From contig NZ_CP137573.1 in the NCBI RefSeq assembly GCF_033343995.1, positions 6,295,001-6,359,000 on the forward strand: DNA of 64,000 nt, read 5' to 3'. The notes below the pieces were generated by a model. The model searched no databases, was not told the origin of the DNA, and saw only the letters and a program-made list of their open reading frames with translations. Origin of the DNA: Streptomyces sp. HUAS YS2 (lineage in GTDB: Bacteria; Actinomycetota; Actinomycetes; Streptomycetales; Streptomycetaceae). The position numbers and the translations under genes are program-made. Positions 23,910 through 32,204 of this stretch are shown piece after piece (the first letter of the stretch is position 1; every line of letters begins with the position of its first letter).

Positions 23910-24764
23910 GTGAGGATCAAGCGCACCCGTCTGCTCGCCGTCGCGGCGGGTCTCGCGGCCACCACCGCTCTCGCACTCCCCGGCGCCCAGGCGGCGCCCG
24001 CCCCCGCCGCCGCAGGGGCCGCCCAGCTCGCCCGCGCCGACGCCGCCGTACTCGGGGCGGACGTCGACGGCACCGCCTGGTATGTCGACCGTGCATCGGG
24101 CCGGGTCGTCGTCACCGCCGACTCCACCGTCTCCGACGCCGAGATCGCGAAGATCAGACGCTCGGCGGGCGCGGACGCCGGCGCCCTCGACGTCCGGCGC
24201 TCTCCCGGCGTCTTCACCCCGCTGCTCGCCGCCGGCGACGCCATCTACGGCGGCGGCTACCGCTGTTCGCTGGGCTTCAACGCCCGCAGCGGCAGCACCT
24301 ACTACTTCGTCACCGCAGGCCACTGCGGCGACGTGGCGAACACGTGGTACACCAGCTCCGCCCAGACCACCCTCATCGGCGCCACCGTCGGCTCCAGCTT
24401 CCCGGGCAACGACTACGCCCTGGTCCGCTACGACAACGCGTCCCTGAGCCACACCGGCGGCTTCACCGCAGCCAACGCCTACGTCGGCGAGTCCGTCAAG
24501 CGCACCGGCTCCACCACCGGCACCCATGGCGGCACCGTCACGGCCCTGAACGTCACCGTGCGGTACTCCGGCGGCGGCACCGTGCGCGGCATGATCCAGA
24601 CCAATGTCTGTGCCGAGCCCGGCGACTCCGGCGGCCCGCTGTACGACGGCACCAAGGCCCTGGGCATCACCTCGGGCGGCAGCGGCAACTGCAGCTCCGG
24701 CGGCACCACCTTCTACCAGCCGGTGACCGAGGCCCTCTCCAAGTACAACGTCAGCCTCTACTGA
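23910..24764 (+). CDS. Streptogrisin-like serine protease (S1)
   Basis: This 284-residue secreted protease has a signal peptide (residues about 1-28), a propeptide to about residue 100, and a chymotrypsin-fold mature domain starting near LAAGDAIYGGGYRCSLGF. The triad is His in TAGHCG, Asp in NDYALVRY and Ser in GDSGGPLY. Two disulfide pairs are expected. The GTG start is preceded by AGGAGG. Compared with streptogrisin B the first mature residues are LAAGD in place of ISGGD. The protease probably matures by autocleavage and serves extracellular protein breakdown. Confidence 0.94.
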   Translation: MRIKRTRLLAVAAGLAATTALALPGAQAAPAPAAAGAAQLARADAAVLGADVDGTAWYVDRASGRVVVTADSTVSDAEIAKIRRSAGADAGALDVRRSPGVFTPLLAAGDAIYGGGYRCSLGFNARSGSTYYFVTAGHCGDVANTWYTSSAQTTLIGATVGSSFPGNDYALVRYDNASLSHTGGFTAANAYVGESVKRTGSTTGTHGGTVTALNVTVRYSGGGTVRGMIQTNVCAEPGDSGGPLYDGTKALGITSGGSGNCSSGGTTFYQPVTEALSKYNVSLY

Positions 24765-24882
24765 TCGCTGTCGCGACAACTCGCCCGATCCGCCCGGTAG
24801 TTGAGGGCTGTACGGCCGAAAGGCGCCCTTGCGGCGCCGCCCCGGGCGGATCGAGACTCCCCCACAGCGCCGGCCCCTGGCC

Positions 24883-24898
24883 GCGCCTCACGGGCCCG
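24883..24898 (+). repeat. Leader motif shared by both protease genes, copy 2
   Basis: The same 16-mer GCGCCTCACGGGCCCG as at 23855-23870, here 45 bases before the second protease start. Confidence 0.7.
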
Positions 24899-24942
24899 AC
24901 ACCCCACGGCGGGCCCCCGATTCCCCTCTGGAGGAACGAGAA

Positions 24943-25848
24943 GTGAGGATCAAGCGCACCACCCCCCGCAGCGGAGCCACGAGACGGACCCGCCTCCTCG
25001 CCGTCACCACCGGTCTCGTCGCCGCCGCAGCCGTGCTCGCCGTCCCCACCGCGAACGCGGACTCCGCCGGAACGTTCAGCGCCTCCCAGCTCTCCGCCGC
25101 CGGCGACGCCGTCCTCAAGGCCGACGTCCCCGGCACCGCCTGGCACGTCGACCAGGCCACCGGAGCCCTCGTCGTCACCGCCGACTCCACCGTCTCCAAG
25201 GCGGAGATCGCCAAGATCAAGCGCGAGGCCGGGACGAACGCCGGCGCGATACGCGTCGAGCGGACCCCGGGCAAGTTCACCAAGCTGATCTCCGGCGGCG
25301 ACGCGATCTACGCGTCCGGCTGGCGCTGCTCCCTCGGCTTCAACGTCCGGGACAGCGCGGGCAACTACTACTTCCTGACCGCCGGTCACTGCACCGACGG
25401 CGCGGGCACCTGGTGGTCCAACTCCGGCCGGACCACGGTCCTCGGCTCCACCGCGGGCTCCAGCTTCCCGACCAACGACTACGGCATCGTCCGGTACACC
25501 AACTCGACGGTCACCAAGTCCGGCACCGTCGGCTCCCAGGACATCACCAGCGCGGCCAACGCCACCGTCGGCATGTCCGTCACCCGCCGCGGCTCCACCA
25601 CCGGCACCCACGGCGGGTCCGTCACCGGCCTCAACGCCACGGTCAACTACGGCGGCGGGGACATCGTCTACGGGATGATCCGCACCAACGTCTGTGCCGA
25701 GCCCGGCGACTCCGGCGGCCCGCTCTACTCGGGCAGCCGCGCCATCGGCCTGACCTCAGGCGGCAGCGGCAACTGCAGCACCGGCGGCACCACCTTCTTC
25801 CAGCCCGTCACCGAGGCGCTCAGCGCGTACGGAGTGAGCGTCTACTGA
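24943..25848 (+). CDS. Streptogrisin B-like serine protease
   Basis: This 301-residue protease closely resembles streptogrisin B as I remember it. The mature domain starts near ISGGDAIYASGWRCSLGFNV and carries TAGHC, NDYGIVRY and GDSGGPLY for the triad. Its first six codons are identical to those of the preceding protease, but the signal region has an 11-residue basic insertion (TPRSGATRRTR). GTG 24943 follows GAGGAACGAGAA. The two genes form a tandem duplication with diverged mature domains. Confidence 0.95.
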   Translation: MRIKRTTPRSGATRRTRLLAVTTGLVAAAAVLAVPTANADSAGTFSASQLSAAGDAVLKADVPGTAWHVDQATGALVVTADSTVSKAEIAKIKREAGTNAGAIRVERTPGKFTKLISGGDAIYASGWRCSLGFNVRDSAGNYYFLTAGHCTDGAGTWWSNSGRTTVLGSTAGSSFPTNDYGIVRYTNSTVTKSGTVGSQDITSAANATVGMSVTRRGSTTGTHGGSVTGLNATVNYGGGDIVYGMIRTNVCAEPGDSGGPLYSGSRAIGLTSGGSGNCSTGGTTFFQPVTEALSAYGVSVY

Positions 25849-25865
25849 CACTCCCTCACTCCAAT

Positions 25866-25897
25866 GAGCCCCCGTCCGGAATTCCGGGCGGGGGCTC
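25866..25897 (+). terminator. Hairpin after the second protease gene
   Basis: A 16-base stem with one G:T mismatch (25866-25881 with 25882-25897) folds about a central GAATTC. It lies 17 bases after the protease stop. Confidence 0.85.
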
Positions 25898-25965
25898 GAC
25901 CTTTCGCACACGTCTGGGAGGATGTGGGGACGGTCGGGCACCGGGTGACGGGGGGTTGCTAGTCA

Positions 25966-26457
25966 GTGAAGCGCATCGGAGTGACCGGCCACAGAGACAT
26001 TCCCGAGGCGGCCTACCCCCATGTGAAGGCCGCTCTCGAAGAGGAGCTCACGGCCGCGCTGTGCGGCTTCGGCGGCGGCCTGGAGGCGTACTCCAGCCTG
26101 GCCGCCGGGGCGGATCAGCTGTTCGCCGGCATCGCCCTGGACTGCGGGGCCGAACTGACCGTGGTCATCCCCAGCGGGGACTACGAGGAGGCCTTCGAGG
26201 AGCCCGGCGAACTGGCCCGCTACCAGGTCCTGCGGCAGCGGGCCACGCGCGAGGTGCGGATGGCCTTCGCGCACTCCACGGACGAGGCCTACTTCGCCGC
26301 CGGCGCCTACATCGCCGACCACTGCGACGCGCTGCTCGCGGTCTGGGACGGCGAGCCGGCCCGCGGGCTCGGCGGCACCGGCGACATCGTGCGGTACGCA
26401 CGGGAGCGGGGCCGACCGGTCACCGTGATCTGGCGCGAGGGCGTCCGCCGCGGCTGA
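25966..26457 (+). CDS. SLOG-superfamily nucleotide-sensor-like protein
   Basis: The 163-residue protein begins MKRIGVTGHRDI, the glycine-containing first-strand motif of SLOG-type Rossmannoid domains. YSSLAAGADQLFA, a middle motif of the same fold, follows, with TVVIPSGDYEEAF and DALLAVWDG after it. SLOG domains are proposed to bind or make nucleotide-derived signals and often partner with SLATT membrane proteins in conflict systems. A SLATT-type gene converges on it from the next position. It is a cytoplasmic single-domain protein. GTG 25966 follows GGGGGTT. Confidence 0.75.
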   Translation: MKRIGVTGHRDIPEAAYPHVKAALEEELTAALCGFGGGLEAYSSLAAGADQLFAGIALDCGAELTVVIPSGDYEEAFEEPGELARYQVLRQRATREVRMAFAHSTDEAYFAAGAYIADHCDALLAVWDGEPARGLGGTGDIVRYARERGRPVTVIWREGVRRG

Positions 26458-26469
26458 CCCGACGGTCCG

Positions 26470-27375
26470 TCAACTGCGGTGTCGCACGAGCCAGTCGGTG
26501 TGCTGGGGAGAGACCACGCGCTCCGCCTCGTAGACCGCGGCCGGCCAGCGCGCCTCGTCGACCGTGGTCTGCATCGCCGTCTGGATGGTGGCCAGGTCCT
26601 CCTCGACGAGCGAGTGGGCCGCTATCAGCGGCTGGTGCCGGCGCACCTCGCCCCAGGCCACACAGGCCGCCGCGGCGGCCGACAGCACGCCGGCCGGGTC
26701 GAAGCTCTCGGCGACGGCGAGGGTGTGCAGCACGCCGAAGAACAGCGCCAGCAGGGTGAGCAGGGCGATGGTCGCCGACCAGAACGTGGTGGCCCGCCGT
26801 GACACCACCGTCCGCCGGTGGTACCAGTTCCGCTGCTCGATCAGCCGGTCGCGGACGTACGTCTCCTTGCGTACACTGAACGGTTTCTCGCGGAGCATCC
26901 GCATGGGTCCGGTGATGAGTTCGGCGCCCGCCCCGGACTCCTGTTCCCGGGGGTCCTGCCAGCCGACCTTGCGCAGCTCGGTCAGCCCGTCCTCCAGTCG
27001 AGCCGTGAACTCCCCATCAGGATCAGGTGAGTTGGCGTCGTAGGGGGTACCGTGGACGGCATACCGCCAGCAGGTCGACTTGATGAACTCGGCTGCGGAG
27101 CGGTTCAGTTGCCAGTGCGACTTTGCGCGCCTGCGGGACGCCCGGTAGGTCACCGCCAGTACGCCGGCGTAGGTCAACGCGCTGAAGGCGCTGGCGAGTC
27201 GGTACGGAGCGAGGGCGAAGGAGGCACCCAGGACGAGAAGAAGCAGCTGGAGCCGCGTGTCGGTGGTGGCCTCGCGCTGCCGCGTCACCGCGATCTCGTC
27301 GGTCCGGTGGAAGAGCGCCGGCAGATCTGCGTTGCGGAAGACCATGCTCTGGAGAGGACCGCCGAGCCCGCTCAT
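26470..27375 (-). CDS. DUF4231/SLATT-type membrane protein
   Basis: The 301-residue protein has two 2-TM units. The first hairpin spans residues about 43-80, with the basic RASRRRAKSHWQLNRSAAEF after it. The second spans about 205-250 (TTFWSATIALLTLLALFFGVLHTLA). This is the layout of fused SLATT domains, proposed membrane effectors that disrupt the envelope when triggered by a nucleotide sensor such as SLOG. The ATG at 27375 follows GGGGGT. It ends 12 bases from the SLOG gene and diverges from fxsA across a 204-base promoter region. Confidence 0.75.
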   Translation of the reverse strand: MSGLGGPLQSMVFRNADLPALFHRTDEIAVTRQREATTDTRLQLLLLVLGASFALAPYRLASAFSALTYAGVLAVTYRASRRRAKSHWQLNRSAAEFIKSTCWRYAVHGTPYDANSPDPDGEFTARLEDGLTELRKVGWQDPREQESGAGAELITGPMRMLREKPFSVRKETYVRDRLIEQRNWYHRRTVVSRRATTFWSATIALLTLLALFFGVLHTLAVAESFDPAGVLSAAAAACVAWGEVRRHQPLIAAHSLVEEDLATIQTAMQTTVDEARWPAAVYEAERVVSPQHTDWLVRHRS

Positions 27376-27442
27376 ACGTACCCCCGTCTTTGCGGTTGTG
27401 GCTTCACTCTTTCGAAGTAATGGCCGGTTCCGTACGGTCAGG

Positions 27443-27462
27443 TGAACGAAAGTGACGTTCAG
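27443..27462. promoter_or_regulatory. Inverted repeat and shared motif before fxsA
   Basis: TGAACG-N7-CGTTCA (27443-27461) is a perfect dyad in the divergent SLATT/fxsA region. Its right half forms TGACGTTCAG (27453-27462), whose exact complement recurs upstream of fxsC at 30771-30780. This is a candidate operator for a dedicated regulator. Confidence 0.5.
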
Positions 27463-27511
27463 ATTTCCTCGCCGCACGCTGATTTGCCGCAGGTGGTCAT
27501 GAGGGTAAAGT

Positions 27512-27523
27512 CGTGCGCGCACG
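27512..27523. promoter_or_regulatory. 12-bp palindrome before fxsA
   Basis: CGTGCGCGCACG is self-complementary and ends 56 bases before the fxsA start. GC-rich palindromes arise easily here, so function is uncertain. Confidence 0.3.
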
Positions 27524-27579
27524 CACCGCAATGGTGCCAGCCTCAGCAATGAGCACATTGATGATCTAGGACGGCCGTC

Positions 27580-27744
27580 GTGAGCCTTCAGACCTCTGTC
27601 ACCTTCGCTGCCGCGAAGAAGAACCGGGTGCCCCTCGCCGAGATCGACGTTCGGGAAGCCGCCACCGCGAAGAAGATCGGTCGTCTTCTGCCGCTGACCG
27701 CGGACCGTGCCGAGCGTGCATCGAGCTTCAATTCCGCCCTCTAG
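27580..27744 (+). CDS. fxsA: FxSxx-COOH cyclophane RiPP precursor peptide
   Basis: This 54-residue peptide ends in FNSAL, exactly the F-x-S-x-x-COOH signature of FxsA precursors. The leader is basic and helical (AAAKKNRVPLAEIDVREAATAKKIGRLLPLT). It lies 9 bases before fxsB, the radical SAM maturase. By family knowledge the enzyme links the ring of Phe50 to the beta carbon two residues on (Ser52), giving a three-residue cyclophane. The GTG start follows AGGA (27568-27571) by 8 bases. GC3 (about 78%) is lower than in most genes here. The final processed product and its release are unknown. Confidence 0.9.
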   Translation: MSLQTSVTFAAAKKNRVPLAEIDVREAATAKKIGRLLPLTADRAERASSFNSAL

Positions 27745-27753
27745 ACTGGCGGA

Positions 27754-29982
27754 ATGACCGAACCCCTGGTTCCTTTCCAGGAAGTAGTTCTCAAGATCCA
27801 CAGTCGTTGTGATCTCGCATGTGATCACTGCTACATCTATGAACACGCTGATCAGAGCTGGCGAGCCCGACCCAGGGTGATCTCTGAACAAGCGGTCGCC
27901 CGGACTGCTCTGCGACTGGCGGAGCATGCCGAGAAACATGCTCTGACCTCCGTGTCGGTCATCCTGCACGGAGGGGAGCCACTGCTGGCGGGACCCGCGC
28001 GACTGCGCGCGGTCTGTGCGGAACTCACCCGGACCGTCGCCCCCGTCACCTCGCTCGACCTGCGGATCCACACCAACGGGATCCAGCTCAGCCCCCGCCA
28101 TCTGGACATCTTCGACGAGTTCGGCGTGCGGGTCGGCATCTCCCTCGACGGCGACAAGGCCGCCAACGACCGGCACCGGCGCTACGCCGACGGCCGCAGC
28201 AGCCACGCCAAGGTCCTCCGGGCCGTCGAGCTCCTGCACCAGGACCGCTACCGGCACCTCGACCTCGGCCTGCTGTGCACCATCGACATCGCGAACGACC
28301 CCGTCGCCGTGTACGACGCCCTGCTCGAACTCGACCCGCCCCGGATCGACTTCCTGCTGCCGCACGCCACCTGGGAGCACCCGCCGCCGCGCCCCGAGGG
28401 CTCGCCCACCGCGTACGCCGACTGGCTGCTCACCGTCTTCGACCGCTGGGACGCGCAGGGCCGGCCGGTCCCCGTCCGGTTCTTCGAGTCGGTGCTCTCC
28501 ACCCTCGCCGGCGGCCCCAGCCTGACCGAGTCGCTGGGCCTGGCCCCCACCGACCTCGTCGTGGTCGAGACCGACGGCACACTGGAGCAGGTCGACTCGC
28601 TCAAGAGCGCCTACGACGGCGCCGCCGCCACCGGCTTCGACGTCTTCACCCACTCCCTCGACGAGGTCGCCGCCCACCCCGGCGTACGGGCCCGCCAGCT
28701 CGGCCTGGCCGGCGTCGCCGACACCTGCCGCTCCTGCCCGGTGGTCCGTTCCTGCGGCGGCGGGCTCTACACCCACCGCTACCGGCCCGACGACACCGGC
28801 CGGGACCCGTTCGCCAACCCCTCCGTGTACTGCGCCGACCTGGAGGCGCTGGTCCGCGGGATCGAGGAGCGCGCCGCCCCGGCGCTGGTCGCCCCGGCCG
28901 TCGCCGGACCCGCTGCGCTCCCCGTCGAGCAGTACGAGCTCGACCGCGGCCTGCTCGCCGAACTCCACCACGCGCTCGACGGCCGGGGCGGCGAGCCCTG
29001 GGCGGAGGCCTGGGAGCTCGCCTGCGCCGTCGAGGCGCGCTCGGACGGCCTCGACGAGATCCTGGTGCACCCGTACACCCGCGGCTGGCTCCTGGACGCC
29101 CTGCACGCCCTGCGCGCGGACCGCCCCGACGCGCCCGCGACGGCGCTGCGGCTGGCCCGGTACGTGGCCGCCGCGGCCGTGCGCGGGGGCGTGGAGCTGC
29201 CGGTCCGGGTCGGCTACGAGAACGGCGCCCTGATCCTGCCGACGCTCGGCGAACTCGACCTGACCGGCGCCCCCGCCCGCGGCGAGGCCGAGGTGCGGGT
29301 GGCCGAGAAGGGCTTCCTCGTCGTGGTGGAAGGCGTCGAGCGCCGGATCGTCCGGCTCGACGAGACCGGTCCCGAATGGCGGCCGGTGCGCAGCCTCGGC
29401 CGGGACGGGGCCCCGGACGCGGCGATCGACGACCTCGACCCGTACCGGGACTGCTTCGGCGCGCCCGCGCACCACCGGCTCTCCCTGGAGGAGGCCGCCC
29501 GGTGGAGCGGCCGGCTGGCGCGCGCCTGGGCGCTGCTGCGTGAGCGGGTGCCCGGCCAGGCCGAGGAGGCCGCCGCCGCGCTGCACACCCTCACCCCGTT
29601 GGCCGGAACCGAGCCGTCCGTCGGCCGGCACGGGTACGGCGCCCTCGGGCTCCCGCTGCGCGGCACCGTGCCGGATCTGGCCAGGGCAGTGCTCGTCGGG
29701 TTCCGGCGGGCCAGGCTGCGGGCACTCCTCGAAGTGGCGGACCTCCACGCGCAGGACGGCGTGTGGAGCCACCCCGCGCCCTGGCAGGACACGCCGGTCC
29801 CGTACTCCCGGCTGCTCGCCGGGGCGTACGAGCGGGTGGGGCTCGCCGGGTACGAGCCCGGCGACGCACGGCACGCCGAGCACGCGGCGCGGGCGCTCGA
29901 CACCCTGGAGCGCGCCGCCGAGACGACCGTCAGCGGCAGGGCGCTGCTGGCCGGACTGCGCGAGGAGATGAGCCGTGACTGA
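27754..29982 (+). CDS. fxsB: Cyclophane-forming radical SAM/SPASM maturase
   Basis: The 742-residue enzyme should crosslink the C-terminal Phe/Ser of FxsA. The radical SAM cluster motif is CDLACDHC (Cys19, 23, 26). A SPASM region holds Cys325, 328, 334 and 360. The last 340 residues resemble the HExxH-type extension of related maturases, but where LVHEFQH is expected the sequence reads LVGFRRA (residues 647-653), so that metallohydrolase site looks dead. The first 69 codons have about 58% GC at the third position, against about 95% later in the gene. It overlaps the AAC(3) gene by 8 bases. Confidence 0.93.
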   Translation: MTEPLVPFQEVVLKIHSRCDLACDHCYIYEHADQSWRARPRVISEQAVARTALRLAEHAEKHALTSVSVILHGGEPLLAGPARLRAVCAELTRTVAPVTSLDLRIHTNGIQLSPRHLDIFDEFGVRVGISLDGDKAANDRHRRYADGRSSHAKVLRAVELLHQDRYRHLDLGLLCTIDIANDPVAVYDALLELDPPRIDFLLPHATWEHPPPRPEGSPTAYADWLLTVFDRWDAQGRPVPVRFFESVLSTLAGGPSLTESLGLAPTDLVVVETDGTLEQVDSLKSAYDGAAATGFDVFTHSLDEVAAHPGVRARQLGLAGVADTCRSCPVVRSCGGGLYTHRYRPDDTGRDPFANPSVYCADLEALVRGIEERAAPALVAPAVAGPAALPVEQYELDRGLLAELHHALDGRGGEPWAEAWELACAVEARSDGLDEILVHPYTRGWLLDALHALRADRPDAPATALRLARYVAAAAVRGGVELPVRVGYENGALILPTLGELDLTGAPARGEAEVRVAEKGFLVVVEGVERRIVRLDETGPEWRPVRSLGRDGAPDAAIDDLDPYRDCFGAPAHHRLSLEEAARWSGRLARAWALLRERVPGQAEEAAAALHTLTPLAGTEPSVGRHGYGALGLPLRGTVPDLARAVLVGFRRARLRALLEVADLHAQDGVWSHPAPWQDTPVPYSRLLAGAYERVGLAGYEPGDARHAEHAARALDTLERAAETTVSGRALLAGLREEMSRD

Positions 29983-30766
29983 CGCGGCCGGAGGGCCCCG
30001 GGGCGGGCCCGCGGAACGGATCGTCGCCGATCTCGCCCGATTAGGGATCGGGCGGGGCACGACACTGCTGGTGCACGCCTCCCTGTCCCGGACGGGGCTG
30101 GAGGCGGACATCGTGCGCGAGGCGCTGCGGAGGGCGCTGGGGCCCGAGGGCACCCTGGTCGTCCCGGCGTTCACCCCGGAGAACTCCGACACCTCGCCGC
30201 ACTACCGGGCCCGGGTGGCGGGGCTGACACCCGGGCAGGCGGCGGCCGTCCGGGCGGAGATGCCGGCCTTCGACCCACTGCGCACCCCCTGCCCGGGGAT
30301 GGGCCGGCTGGCCGAGTCGGTGCGCACGGCTCCCGGGGCCGTGCGCAGCGCCCATCCGCAGACCTCGTTCGCGGCGGTCGGCCGGGACGCCGAGGCGCTG
30401 ATGGCCGGGCATCCGCTGCACAGCCACCTCGGAGAGGAATCGCCGCTCGGCGCGCTCTACCGGGCCGATGCGCGGGTTCTGATGATCAACGTGGATTTCT
30501 CCGTCTGCACCGCGTTCCACCTCGCCGAATACCGCACGGGGGCGCCGGAGCGGACGTATCGCTGTGTGGTCCGGGGGGCGGACGGGCCGCAATGGACGGA
30601 GTACCGGGACGCCGAACTCGACGACAGCGATTTCGCGGCGGTCGGCGGTTCCTTCCCCTGGCAGCTGGCGCACATCGGGCAACTGGGGGGAACGTTCGCA
30701 AGGCTGTTCTCGTTGAGGGATGCGGTCGACCATGCGGTGCTATGGATGACTGAAAAGCGGCGCTGA
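29975..30766 (+). CDS. AAC(3)-family N-acetyltransferase in the fxs operon
   Basis: The 263-residue protein has the AAC(3) fold: TTLLVHASLSRTG near residue 28, GPEGTLVVPAFTPEN near 62, and the RTPCPGMGRLAESVR...RSAHPQTSFAAVG block. Known members acetylate aminoglycosides with acetyl-CoA. Here the start lies inside fxsB (8-base overlap), so its job is probably tied to the peptide system, perhaps acylating the peptide or a ligand, rather than to drug resistance. No aminoglycoside gene is nearby. GTG start. Confidence 0.88.
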   Translation: MTDAAGGPRGGPAERIVADLARLGIGRGTTLLVHASLSRTGLEADIVREALRRALGPEGTLVVPAFTPENSDTSPHYRARVAGLTPGQAAAVRAEMPAFDPLRTPCPGMGRLAESVRTAPGAVRSAHPQTSFAAVGRDAEALMAGHPLHSHLGEESPLGALYRADARVLMINVDFSVCTAFHLAEYRTGAPERTYRCVVRGADGPQWTEYRDAELDDSDFAAVGGSFPWQLAHIGQLGGTFARLFSLRDAVDHAVLWMTEKRR

Positions 30767-30770
30767 TTGA

Positions 30771-30780
30771 CTGAACGTCA
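30771..30780. promoter_or_regulatory. Second copy of the fxs motif, before fxsC
   Basis: CTGAACGTCA is the exact complement of TGACGTTCAG at 27453-27462 and lies within TGACTGAACGTCA, itself a small dyad. The 103-base gap before fxsC may hold an internal promoter under the same control. Confidence 0.45.
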
Positions 30781-30869
30781 TGGGGATGGACCAAGGTCTG
30801 CTCCGGAATGATTAATTCGCTCACGTCCTTTCCGAATCGTGGGTGTGGGCCACACAGGACGGGGGTCGT

Positions 30870-32204
30870 GTGCAAGCGTCATCGCAACAGCGAGCGGCGG
30901 ACCATCGCCCGTACTTCTTCTTGAGTTACGCGCATACGCCGAGGTACGGACCGGGTGGCCAGGACCCGGACATGTGGGTCGAGAGACTCTTCCGCGATCT
31001 GTGCGGCCATGTGATGGCCATGACGGATCTCCCGGCCGGAGCCCCCGCGGGCTTCATGGACCGGGAGATACGCTCCGGCGAGGGCTGGTCGGAGCGGCTG
31101 GGTGAGGTCCTGGCCACGTGCCGGGTCTTCGTCCCGCTGTTCTCGCCCCGCTACTTCGCCAGCGAGATGTGCGGCAAGGAGTGGTTCGCCTTCGAACAGC
31201 GGACGATCACCCACCACGCCAAGCACAACAAACCGGCCGAGGCGATCGTGCCCGCACTCTGGGTGCCCGTACCGCCCGAGCAACTACCGGGCCCCGCCGA
31301 ACGGTTGCAGTTCAACCACCGGGCGTTCGGGGACCGCTACTTCACCGACGGGCTCTACGGGCTCATCAAACTCCGGGTGTTCGCGGAGGAGTACGAACGT
31401 GCCGTCTACGAACTCGCCAAACGCATCGTCTCGGTGGCGGACTCCGCGGCCGTGGCGCCCACCCGGCCGCTCGACTACCGTCAGGCCCCCAGCGCCTTCG
31501 GGGCCAAGGGCAGCGGCGGCCCCCGGCCCATCCAGGTGACCATCGCCGCCCCCACCCGCCACGACCTGCCCCACGGCCGCTCGGCCGACTACTACGGGGA
31601 GTCCTCGCACGACTGGAACCCCTACTACCCCGACGCCGCCAGGCCCCTCGCCTACGTCGCCGAGGACCTCGTCCGATCCCTCAACTACCAGGTCAGACTC
31701 AGCTCGTTCGACCTGGACAGCGGCATCCTGGACGCCAAACAGCCACCGACCCGCCCCGAGATCCTGATCGTCGACCGCTGGGCGCTGAAGGACGAGAGCA
31801 GACGGGAGCGGCTCGCCGCCTTCGACAGCGAGCACCGTCCCTGGGTGAGCGTGATCGTCCCCTGGAACCGGCTGGACCGGCAGAGCATGGAGGAGGAGGC
31901 CGAACTGACCGAGATCCTGGCCCGCACCATGCCCGTCAAGATGGGCCAGGGCCGGGCCGCCGGCCGGGCCGCCGCCCGCGGTGTGCCCAGCATGGAGGTC
32001 TTCAGCCAACTCCTCCCCCAGGTCGTCGAGACGGCCGCCCAGCAGTACCTCAGGCATGCCACCGTCTACCCGCCCGCCGGTGGCCGGCACACCGAACGCC
32101 CCCGGCTGCGTGGCCCGATGCCCAACGACTACGCGATCACCCAGTACACCCCCGACACGCTTCCAGCGCCCGATGCGGAGGACCCGGATGACAGCCAGCC
32201 GTGA
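30870..32204 (+). CDS. fxsC: FxsC, TIR-like protein of the FxSxx-COOH system
   Basis: The 444-residue protein opens with a TIR domain: YFFLSYAHTPRYG at residue 15, then VPLFSPRYFASEMCGKEW at 88. The glutamate usually required for NAD cleavage is present in that motif (Glu104). A second Rossmann-like unit covers about residues 235-345 (ILIVDRWALKDES; PWVSVIVPWNRLD). The enzyme may signal through NAD or may only scaffold. I chose GTG 30870, with GGACGGGGG 5 bases before it, instead of GTG 30843. It overlaps the start of fxsT by 17 bases. Confidence 0.9.
   Translation: MQASSQQRAADHRPYFFLSYAHTPRYGPGGQDPDMWVERLFRDLCGHVMAMTDLPAGAPAGFMDREIRSGEGWSERLGEVLATCRVFVPLFSPRYFASEMCGKEWFAFEQRTITHHAKHNKPAEAIVPALWVPVPPEQLPGPAERLQFNHRAFGDRYFTDGLYGLIKLRVFAEEYERAVYELAKRIVSVADSAAVAPTRPLDYRQAPSAFGAKGSGGPRPIQVTIAAPTRHDLPHGRSADYYGESSHDWNPYYPDAARPLAYVAEDLVRSLNYQVRLSSFDLDSGILDAKQPPTRPEILIVDRWALKDESRRERLAAFDSEHRPWVSVIVPWNRLDRQSMEEEAELTEILARTMPVKMGQGRAAGRAAARGVPSMEVFSQLLPQVVETAAQQYLRHATVYPPAGGRHTERPRLRGPMPNDYAITQYTPDTLPAPDAEDPDDSQP

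Noticed and set aside
29975..30766. Aminoglycoside resistance gene
   Set aside because: The fold fits, but overlap with fxsB and lack of any aminoglycoside genes make a role in the peptide system more likely.
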